Source: Acidobacteriota bacterium (lineage in GTDB: Bacteria; Acidobacteriota; Thermoanaerobaculia; Thermoanaerobaculales; Sulfomarinibacteraceae). Taken from it: a DNA stretch of 18,489 nt. The DNA lies in the NCBI GenBank assembly GCA_030637805.1, contig DAOWFV010000184.1, positions 1 to 18,489 of the forward strand, given 5' to 3'. Shown piece by piece: positions 6,262-12,301 of this stretch. Both the position numbers and the translations under genes were made by a program. Below the pieces are notes generated by a model that did no database searches, was not told where the DNA came from, and saw only the letters and a program-made list of their open reading frames with translations. Position 1 is the stretch's first letter. Each line of letters begins with the position of its first letter.

Positions 6262-8253
6262 TCATCGCGCCTCGAGCTCGGCGATGGGCAGCATTCCCGC
6301 CCCAGTACTGAGCAGTTCCTCCCAGGCAGCGAAGCTAGCCAGGGTCGCGCTCACCGCCTCGGCGCTTGTCGAGAGGATCGTCATCTCGAGGTCGGAAGAT
6401 GGCCTCCACATCACCGCGCCGGCAGCCACCGCGGCGCAGCGGCGGGCACGCCCCGAAGCGCCGCTCCACGCCGCAGCGTTCACCGCCGCAACCCGGCGTC
6501 GAACCAAGGCCAGCTCTTCTTCACCAGCGGGCGCGGTCAACGCCGCCCAACCCTCGCGAAGATGCTCTTCGACGGCCTCCACGGTGCCCTCGGCCGCAGC
6601 CACCAGGAGGAGGGCTCGGCGGCCCGGAATGAAAGGCCTCAGCACTTCGATCTCGTATTCGGGAAAAATCGCCGTCGCCCGTCTCTCGAGCAGCTCCGCC
6701 ATCACCAGGTGGAGAGCCTCATCCCCGCTGTAACCAAGCTCCAGATCGACCACCATGACCGAGTCGTCACCCGCCGCCGCCTCCCGAGTTCTCGGAACCG
6801 GTGCGACCGACTGAGCGCTGGCAGCTCCGCCGGGCGTTCCTCCACCGGACCAGAACTTCCGAATTGCCTCGGCCGCGGCCTCTCCGTCGTCCGCAACGAC
6901 TCCCAGGGAAAGGTTCCCGGTGCGCAGGAGCTCGGCCGGGGAGAGAGCCGTGCCCTCCGCCACACCGAGGACGCCTCCCATCAGGCGAAGGGCCTTGCGC
7001 CGCGCGCTCCCCCCGCCATACTCGCTCACCGGCCGTTGATCGTCGGCAACGCGCTGCAGAGCCTCGTAGAGGATCTCACTCAACTCACCGAGACCATCCA
7101 CCGGGGCCGCCAGCTCGAGTTGGGGGGGCCATGCGTTCACCCACACCCACCCGGGTTGAACCTGGCCCGTGCGCAGCTCTCCGGCCAACCTCGCGAGGAT
7201 CGTCGCCGCGACTTCGCCGTCAAGATCCGGCACCACCACCGGCCGTAGGCACAGCGTCGCCAAAGGGGTGCCCGACCTCTGGAGGATCGCTGCGGTGAGG
7301 CCGTTATCCAGCTGCAGGATCTCCGGAGGAGCGGCAAAGCGAGGGTTGAAGGTGCGCGGCGGCAAGACCAGCACCGTGCTCCCCGGGTGCTGGGGAAGCC
7401 ATGATCGAGCCGCTGCACGGACCCCCTCGACGGTCACCCCCTCCCCGCCAAAGAGGAACTCGCGGACCGCTTCGGATCGCCCATCGATCCATAGCTCGAG
7501 GAGGTGCAGCGCCGCAGCGGGATGCTGCTCCAGAAGGGCGCGTCGGCGAACCACCAGGCGCCGAGCCGCCGCATCGACCTCGGCAGCCTGCAGACCGGGA
7601 TTCTCCGCCACCCGTGCCAACCCGAGGCGCAACCGGCGCACGGCGATGTCGGCTTCCTCAGGGTCCGTCCGCACCTCGAGCAGGCCGCGGTTTTCGTCAA
7701 CCCTGCTGCGCAGGCCTTCGAGATCGTCTGCCAGCACCTGCGGCAGGAGATTCCAAAGGACCTCGACAGTGCTCCGCGCGGGATCCGCAGGCGGCGGAAG
7801 GTTGACCTCCAGACGGATCTCGGCCTCGCTTCCGGGGGACCCGAGACGACGTTCGAGGCGACCCTCAATCACCGCATCATTGGTCGATTTCGGCGGTGTA
7901 GCAGTCATCCGACCGCCCAAGAGACGCTCGAGAAGGACGCGGAGATCCTCAGGCGGCATCCCGCCGACCGCCACCACAATGGCCGGCGCGGCACCACCCT
8001 CCTCGCTTTCAAAGGCCTCCTCGAGATCTGCAATCAATGTCAGATCACCACTCGTGACCGCGCGCCCGGAGCCCTGAAGCGAAGGCCAAACTACGGTCGT
8101 GGCGTCGGAGAGTGGCTCGGCCACTACCAGCAGTTGGGTTCCGTTCTGCAAGGCCTCAACGTGCAGAGCCTGGGCGCCGACCGGCGGGGAAACAACGAGG
8201 CCGACAACCAGGAGACAGAGAAAACACTGCAGATAAGCGTCTTGCACCTTCAT
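6262..8253 (-). CDS. Secreted M16-like (insulinase-fold) protein lacking the zinc motif
   Basis: A 663-residue exported protein. Residues 1-28 form a signal peptide (hydrophobic FLCLLVVGLVVSPPVGAQA). The mature part shows two M16-type openings, VEALQNGTQLLVVAEPLSDATTVVW (about 30) and LQLDNGLTAAILQRSGTPLATLCL (about 335), each followed by helix-rich segments typical of the half-clam M16 fold (RRLRLGLARVAENPG; LRTGNLSLGVVADDGEAA). The HxxEH zinc motif of active M16 proteases is absent, and so is the inverse form, so it is probably a non-catalytic M16 homologue. Pairs of active and inactive M16 proteins are common, but no active partner is in the window. The start is uncertain: ATG at 8253 or 8265, neither with a Shine-Dalgarno sequence. 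It is transcribed towards tyrS. Confidence 0.65.
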   Translation of the reverse strand: MKVQDAYLQCFLCLLVVGLVVSPPVGAQALHVEALQNGTQLLVVAEPLSDATTVVWPSLQGSGRAVTSGDLTLIADLEEAFESEEGGAAPAIVVAVGGMPPEDLRVLLERLLGGRMTATPPKSTNDAVIEGRLERRLGSPGSEAEIRLEVNLPPPADPARSTVEVLWNLLPQVLADDLEGLRSRVDENRGLLEVRTDPEEADIAVRRLRLGLARVAENPGLQAAEVDAAARRLVVRRRALLEQHPAAALHLLELWIDGRSEAVREFLFGGEGVTVEGVRAAARSWLPQHPGSTVLVLPPRTFNPRFAAPPEILQLDNGLTAAILQRSGTPLATLCLRPVVVPDLDGEVAATILARLAGELRTGQVQPGWVWVNAWPPQLELAAPVDGLGELSEILYEALQRVADDQRPVSEYGGGSARRKALRLMGGVLGVAEGTALSPAELLRTGNLSLGVVADDGEAAAEAIRKFWSGGGTPGGAASAQSVAPVPRTREAAAGDDSVMVVDLELGYSGDEALHLVMAELLERRATAIFPEYEIEVLRPFIPGRRALLLVAAAEGTVEAVEEHLREGWAALTAPAGEEELALVRRRVAAVNAAAWSGASGRARRCAAVAAGAVMWRPSSDLEMTILSTSAEAVSATLASFAAWEELLSTGAGMLPIAELEAR

Positions 8254-8281
8254 CGCGGGCGTCATGGTAGCATGCCGGGCG

Positions 8282-9184
8282 ATGCGTTCTGATCTCGATC
8301 TGATGGCGCCGCCGGTGCTCGGCATCTCCTGGTTGGCGGCCGCCGCCGCCCTTCCCCTGGCCCTGATCATGGCGATGGTAGGTCAGGGACTCGGCGCGCT
8401 CGTGGGAGGTTGCGGGTGGATCGGCTTGAGCCTGCCGATCGACCGCCAGGTGTGGGCCCTTGTCAATCAACCGGTGCTCAATTTCGCCTCCGAGCCCGTT
8501 GCGGCAGGGTACTGGCTGGGGTCTCTCGTTCTTCCCTTGGCGATAGCGGCGACCCTGGTGCCGCTCCTACCTCGCGCTCGTTCGCTGACAGCCGAGCTCG
8601 CGGTGGTGCAGATGGCCTGGGGCGCGGCCGTGGTGGCGGTCGCCTGGTTACCTCTCCTCGACGCCGACGACGGCCACCTCGTTCGCTGGCTCGCACTCCA
8701 TGGGATGCCGGTGAGGGTGACGTGGCTCGTACCCCTCCTCGGCGCCGGCGCGGCCCTCCTGCCGACTCTGCGCCTGCTCGCGCTGGCCCGCAGGCAGCGT
8801 CAGCACACCGGGCGGGGCTTCCGCCTGCTGGTGGTCGCCGCCCACCTCGGCCTGCCGCTTGCAATCTGGGTGGGTATGGCCTCCGCGATCCGCGGCTCGC
8901 TGCCCTCGGCGGCCGCCATCGCCGTCGCGATCGCTCTGGCGGCGAGCCTGATGCTGGCCTGGTTTCGATACCCCGCGCCCTTTGTTCACCCACTCAGTGA
9001 GCCCTCGGCGGGCGGAGTCTTCGGCCTGGCTCTCGCCGTCATCGTCATGGCTACAATCCTGTGGGTCGGCGGACGGCGTCTCCCGGACGAAAAATCGGCT
9101 GGGGTGCTATGGGGCCAACCGCAGGCCTTCAACAACATCCGGCAGTGGATCGAGCCCATCCCCGTCGCCCTTCGCCGGCCGTGA
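8282..9184 (+). CDS. Seven-helix integral membrane protein of unknown function
   Basis: A 300-residue hydrophobic protein I do not recognise. Seven probable transmembrane helices are visible (around residues 12-38, 75-95, 106-126, 140-162, 180-200, 213-235 and 248-268), ending in a short hydrophilic tail (WGQPQAFNNIRQWIEPIP). No metal motif or transporter signature stands out; Arg-rich loops such as LALARRQRQHTGRG suggest cytosolic loops. The ATG at 8282 is chosen, with 8264 as an in-frame alternative that would overlap the divergent M16-like gene; neither has a Shine-Dalgarno sequence. TAGCAT at 8268-8273 could be a -10 element for a leaderless transcript. The reading is supported by continuous helix periodicity, unlike the Arg/Pro-rich frames opposite. 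Confidence 0.75.
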   Translation: MRSDLDLMAPPVLGISWLAAAAALPLALIMAMVGQGLGALVGGCGWIGLSLPIDRQVWALVNQPVLNFASEPVAAGYWLGSLVLPLAIAATLVPLLPRARSLTAELAVVQMAWGAAVVAVAWLPLLDADDGHLVRWLALHGMPVRVTWLVPLLGAGAALLPTLRLLALARRQRQHTGRGFRLLVVAAHLGLPLAIWVGMASAIRGSLPSAAAIAVAIALAASLMLAWFRYPAPFVHPLSEPSAGGVFGLALAVIVMATILWVGGRRLPDEKSAGVLWGQPQAFNNIRQWIEPIPVALRRP

Positions 9185-9259
9185 GTGAGGATGCCGGGCC
9201 GGCCGAATGCCACCGAAACCGCTTTTCTTGCTCTTGGTATCACCGCTCGGTCCCCAATG

Positions 9260-9265
9260 TATACT
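9260..9265 (+). promoter_or_regulatory. Candidate -10 box of the ferritin gene
   Basis: TATACT, immediately preceded by TG, lies 66 bp before the ferritin ATG in an otherwise GC-rich gap. No good -35 is found at 16-18 bp; the best is TTGGTA with 20 bp spacing. No Fur-box-like sequence is visible nearby. Confidence 0.4.
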
Positions 9266-9331
9266 GAAGCGCCTCGCCCGGCGGCGAGCATGCACCCGGT
9301 CGCCCGCGAGAGGTCACAAAGGGGAGTCACG

Positions 9332-9847
9332 ATGATGAACGCAAAGGTCGAACAAGCCCTCAACGAGCAAATCCACGCCGAGTTCTTTTCTTTCTACCTC
9401 TACCTCTCGGTGGCTGCTTTCTTCACCGCCCAACACCTCGACGGCTTCTCCCATTGGATGCGCATCCAGGCTCAGGAGGAGTTTGCTCATGCCATGAAGC
9501 TCTTCGACTATCTCAACGAACGTGGCGGTACGGTGCAGCTGATGGCCCTCGACGCACCACAGCGGGAATGGGCCTCACCGTCGGTGGCTGTCGAGGCGGT
9601 CCTCGAGCACGAGCGGTTCATCAGCGGACGCATCAACCGGTTGGTGGATCTGGCCGCCGCCGAGAACGACCACGCGACAATCGTCCTGATGCATTGGTAC
9701 GTCGGCGAGCAGGTGGAGGAGGAGGCGATTGCCGACACCCTCTTCCATCAGGTGAAGATGGTCGAGGACAGCCCCCATGGTTTGCTCATGATCGACCGCG
9801 AGCTCGCCGGGAGGGCGTTGCCCGCTGTGGACACAGCCGAGGGTTAA
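9332..9847 (+). CDS. ftnA: Bacterial non-haem ferritin
   Basis: A 171-residue iron-storage subunit that oxidises Fe(II) and stores Fe(III) in a 24-mer shell. It aligns over its whole length with E. coli FtnA: ALNEQIHAEFFSFYLYL, HWMRIQAQEEFAHAMKLFDYLNERGG and HWYVGEQVEEEA. Ferroxidase residues appear intact (E17, E50, H53, E94, Q127), and there is no Met haem ligand as in bacterioferritin. AAAGGGGAGTCACG provides a Shine-Dalgarno sequence; the frame is open upstream to 9185 but that part is intergenic in character. Its TAA shares bases with the stop of the convergent ATP-grasp gene. A Fur-type regulator 4.4 kb away could plausibly control it, but no operator is seen. Confidence 0.95.
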   Translation: MMNAKVEQALNEQIHAEFFSFYLYLSVAAFFTAQHLDGFSHWMRIQAQEEFAHAMKLFDYLNERGGTVQLMALDAPQREWASPSVAVEAVLEHERFISGRINRLVDLAAAENDHATIVLMHWYVGEQVEEEAIADTLFHQVKMVEDSPHGLLMIDRELAGRALPAVDTAEG

Positions 9848-10713
9848 TTCCTGGCTATGGCATCGGCCACCAGGAGGCGGGCGACGTCGATTCCAGTGGC
9901 TTCCTCGAGGCGAAGAAAACCGGGTGTTGGGTTGATCTCGATAACCGTGGGACCGTTCTCCCCCAGTACGAGATCAACCCCACACTGACCGAGACCGAGG
10001 ACTTTCGCCGCCGCCACCGCCATTTCGGTCTCTTCCGGTCTGAGGCTGTGAGCGACGGCGGATCCCCCGCGGGCCGCGTTCGATCTCCACTCCCCCTCGC
10101 CGGCGGAGAAGCGCGCCGCCGCAACCGCGGCGCCCCCGACCACGAGCACTCGGAGGCTGTTCTCGCCTCCAGGCAGCCAGCGCTGGACCACCACCTCGTC
10201 TCCCACGCGCCAAAGGCTGTCGAGAATCGCCTCGAGGTGATCACGATGAGTACAACGAATGACCCCGATCCCCATCCGCGACCGGCGTTGCTTGACTACC
10301 ACCGGCAGTCCCAGGTGGCGGACGGCCGCCCTGGCCAACGCTTCCGGATCGGCGCCGGCGATCGTCGGTGGCACCGGAAGTCGAGCTGCGGCCAGCGTGC
10401 GAACCGTTTGCCAGTGATCTCGGCCGAGACGGATGGCGGATGGCGGGTTCGGGGTGGCCACACCGCACTCGACCACCGCTTCCAGCACGGCCAGCACGCT
10501 CTCGGGTCGCCAGTTGCCCACTCGCGCGAGAACCGCGTTCGCCGGCGTTTGGAGGGCCTCTCCTCCGACCGGTTGGGCTCCTTCGCCGTCGACCAAGGCG
10601 GCAAGGCCGGTCGCGTCGACAATGTTCAGATCCACCTCGAGCGCCGACGCCGCTTCCGCGAGACGTTGATTGGTTCGGAGTTCGGGGCGGGCGGTGAGCA
10701 GGAGCAGGCGCAT
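9844..10713 (-). CDS. RimK-like ATP-grasp ligase
   Basis: A 289-residue enzyme of the ATP-grasp superfamily, which joins a carboxylate to an amine via an acyl-phosphate. It resembles RimK (ribosomal protein S6 glutamate ligase) along its length: preATP-grasp part 1-95, LPVVVKQRRSRMGIGV (137-151, the nucleotide lysine and Gly-rich loop, with RRSRM where RimK has LVEGTQ), EWRSNAARGG (208-217), GVDLVL (245-250) and IEINPTPGFLRLEEATGIDVA (258-278, Mg-binding Glu and Asn). It lacks RimK's C-terminal extension. The substrate could be S6, a carrier protein or a small peptide; I cannot tell. The frame extends upstream to 11196 through the DUF4388 gene, which is an artefact; ATG 10713 starts the typical RLLLLTARPE strand. 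No Shine-Dalgarno sequence; TACTAT lies 6 nt upstream. Confidence 0.88.
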   Translation of the reverse strand: MRLLLLTARPELRTNQRLAEAASALEVDLNIVDATGLAALVDGEGAQPVGGEALQTPANAVLARVGNWRPESVLAVLEAVVECGVATPNPPSAIRLGRDHWQTVRTLAAARLPVPPTIAGADPEALARAAVRHLGLPVVVKQRRSRMGIGVIRCTHRDHLEAILDSLWRVGDEVVVQRWLPGGENSLRVLVVGGAAVAAARFSAGEGEWRSNAARGGSAVAHSLRPEETEMAVAAAKVLGLGQCGVDLVLGENGPTVIEINPTPGFLRLEEATGIDVARLLVADAIARN

Positions 10714-10758
10714 CGATACATAGTACCCCAGGGGTACAGAACGGGTATACTGATAGGA
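10714..10758. promoter_or_regulatory. Compact divergent promoter with perfect palindrome
   Basis: This 45-bp gap separates the divergent ATP-grasp and DUF4388 genes. It contains GTACCCC-A-GGGGTAC (10723-10737), a perfect palindrome. On the plus strand TATACT (10746-10751) ends 7 nt before the GTG of the DUF4388 gene; on the minus strand TACTAT (10725-10720) ends 6 nt before the ATG of the ATP-grasp gene and overlaps the palindrome. Neither has a recognisable -35. A protein bound to the palindrome would cover the -35 area of one promoter and the -10 of the other. The C4/G4 arms recall CsoR/CstR-type operators; that resemblance is only suggestive. Confidence 0.6.
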
Positions 10759-12138
10759 GTGATTCAAGGTAACCTGGACCGGCTCCACTTTGGGGACCTT
10801 CTGCAGTGGCTGCAGATGGGCGGACTCAGCGGTCGACTGTCTGTCCACGATCCCCAGGGAGAACGGCGCCTCGACTTCCTCGACGGCCGAGTTGTCTACG
10901 CATCCTCCACGGTGCCCGACGAGCGGTTCGCCTCGTGGCTCGCCAGGAGAAGCCTCATTCCCGCGCTGAAACTGCGGCGACTGCTCGCGATAGCGTTGCT
11001 CCGCCGCACCTTGTTCTCCGACCTTCTGATCACCGAGGGCGTGATGGCGCCGCACGAGCTGCAGAAGAGCCTCACCGATCTTGCCGAAACGATCACCAGC
11101 CGCATTCTCTACTCTCCTCAGGCCCGCTTTGAGTTCGACCCTGCCTATCCGATCCACGATCTCCTCGGCCTTTGCCTGGACGTGGAGCCCCGCCATTTAT
11201 TGATGGAAGCTGCACGCCGTTCCGACGAAGATCGTCGACCGGCCCGTGACGAGGAGCTGCCTGGTTTGCCACTCACCGGTGAGGCCTTCGAGAGCTTTTT
11301 CTGGGAGTTGGCGCGCGAGGGTATCGTTGAGGAGGATCCGGTGGACGGGGAGCAAATGAGCGCGCTGCACAATCTGCTCCGGGATATTGTCGGCACCCTC
11401 GCCCAGTGGCTGGCGTCGAGCCCGGGCCTGGTTCCGCTCCCCCCCGGCCAGATCGAGAGCATCGCCCTGGACATGGCCGACGAACGGCCTGTCGGTATTT
11501 TCGGCCTGCCCCACGCAACGTGGAACCAGATGGTTCTCGGTTGCTCCGTACGGAGCTACGAACAACACCGGCCGCGTACGCTCACCCAGCTCGAGGAGAC
11601 TGCATCCGAGTTCGATCTGTGGATGGAAATGACGGGCACCGAGTTCTGGCGCCGTCCGCAGGCGGAGAAGCTCGACGACCTCACCCGCCGAGTGGTCGTC
11701 GCCTGGTCACGAGCCGCCGCTGCCGCTGCTCCCCACCTCGGAATCGATCCCGCGACAACCTCCCTGGCCGCTCATCTGGTCGCGGTGCCCACGGACCTCG
11801 TGCTCTGGGTCCTCTCAACACTCCCAGTGCCCCACCTGGGCATGCGTCAGGCTTTGCTCAATCGGCTGCCCCGCCGCGTGGGTTCCACCCTGGCCCGCTT
11901 GGCGGACTTCCCGGAGTCGATCCGCGATCTCTTCGATCCGCAGACACCCACCCCCCTCGGGGTGTGTCTCCATCTGGGCCGCGAGCGGTTGCCCTCGGCC
12001 ACACTGTGGCCTGCGACCGTGCCCGACGAGGACGAGCGCCTGCTCGAGATCGCGACCCCCGGCGCCCTCGCCATGGCCAGCGACGCGGTTCGGGAGGTCT
12101 CGGAGGAGACCTCGGACGACCACGCCGCCATCGCCTGA
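10759..12138 (+). CDS. DUF4388 (PATAN-like) domain protein
   Basis: A 459-residue cytosolic protein. Residues 1-160 match DUF4388/PATAN: GNLDRLHFGDLLQWLQMGG, SGRLSVHDPQGERRLDFLDGRVVYASS, then a helical segment (LLITEGVMAPHELQKSL) typical of the domain's C-terminal half. Known DUF4388 proteins are signalling or scaffolding components often linked to response regulators and MglA/Roadblock systems. Residues 185-459 are mostly helical with no domain I can name; LHLGRERLPSATLWP near the end is faintly like HDOD proteins. The open frame runs back to 9454 through the opposite-strand ATP-grasp gene; I start at GTG 10759 because the GNLDRLHFGDLL strand follows directly. No spaced Shine-Dalgarno sequence is present. 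It converges on the MglA-GAF-kinase gene. Confidence 0.82.
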   Translation: MIQGNLDRLHFGDLLQWLQMGGLSGRLSVHDPQGERRLDFLDGRVVYASSTVPDERFASWLARRSLIPALKLRRLLAIALLRRTLFSDLLITEGVMAPHELQKSLTDLAETITSRILYSPQARFEFDPAYPIHDLLGLCLDVEPRHLLMEAARRSDEDRRPARDEELPGLPLTGEAFESFFWELAREGIVEEDPVDGEQMSALHNLLRDIVGTLAQWLASSPGLVPLPPGQIESIALDMADERPVGIFGLPHATWNQMVLGCSVRSYEQHRPRTLTQLEETASEFDLWMEMTGTEFWRRPQAEKLDDLTRRVVVAWSRAAAAAAPHLGIDPATTSLAAHLVAVPTDLVLWVLSTLPVPHLGMRQALLNRLPRRVGSTLARLADFPESIRDLFDPQTPTPLGVCLHLGRERLPSATLWPATVPDEDERLLEIATPGALAMASDAVREVSEETSDDHAAIA

Positions 12139-12153
12139 CGACTCGATCCGGCG

Positions 12154-12170
12154 CCCGTCGAGACGGGGTT
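12154..12170 (+). terminator. Weak hairpin after the DUF4388 gene
   Basis: CCCGT-CGAG-ACGGG forms a 5-bp stem with a tetraloop 15 bp after the stop codon, followed only by GTT. It lacks a real T tract, so termination by this element is doubtful. Confidence 0.25.
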
Positions 12171-12232
12171 GTCCATCACGGGTGAAGAGGTTAAGAGCAA
12201 CGAGGTAAAGGGGCAGCGACCGGAAAGGTCAA

Positions 12233-12295
12233 TTCTCAGTTCTCAGTTCTCAATTTCGAATTCTCAATTCCTAATTCCTAATTCCTAATTCCGAC
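12233..12295. repeat. Tandem heptamer repeat, nine units
   Basis: Nine consecutive 7-bp units run without interruption: TTCTCAG twice, TTCTCAA, TTTCGAA, TTCTCAA, TTCCTAA three times, TTCCGAC. The block is AT-rich in a GC-rich window and ends 6 bp before the stop codon of the MglA-GAF-kinase gene. The change from TTCTCAA to TTCCTAA units suggests repeated slippage from related units. It sits between two convergent genes, where a role in termination or as a protein-binding site is possible but not shown. Confidence 0.9.
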
Positions 12296-12301
12296 CAGGA
12301 T

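Noticed and set aside
5308..7248. 646-codon open frame on the plus strand
   Set aside because: It is antisense to tyrS and the M16-like gene, with His/Arg/Gly-rich composition and no recognisable motif.
8478..8993. 171-codon minus-strand frame opposite the membrane protein
   Set aside because: Arg/Pro/Gly-rich translation typical of a GC-rich shadow frame, while the plus frame shows regular hydrophobic helices.
9454..10758. N-terminal extension of the DUF4388 frame by 435 codons
   Set aside because: It crosses ferritin and the whole antisense of the ATP-grasp gene and has no domain; the GTG at 10759 begins the domain itself.
10714..11196. N-terminal extension of the ATP-grasp frame on the minus strand
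   Set aside because: It is antisense to the DUF4388 coding sequence; RimK-type proteins begin at the RLLLLTARP strand.
12233..12295. CRISPR-like array
   Set aside because: Units are 7 bp in direct contact with no spacers; it is a simple tandem repeat.
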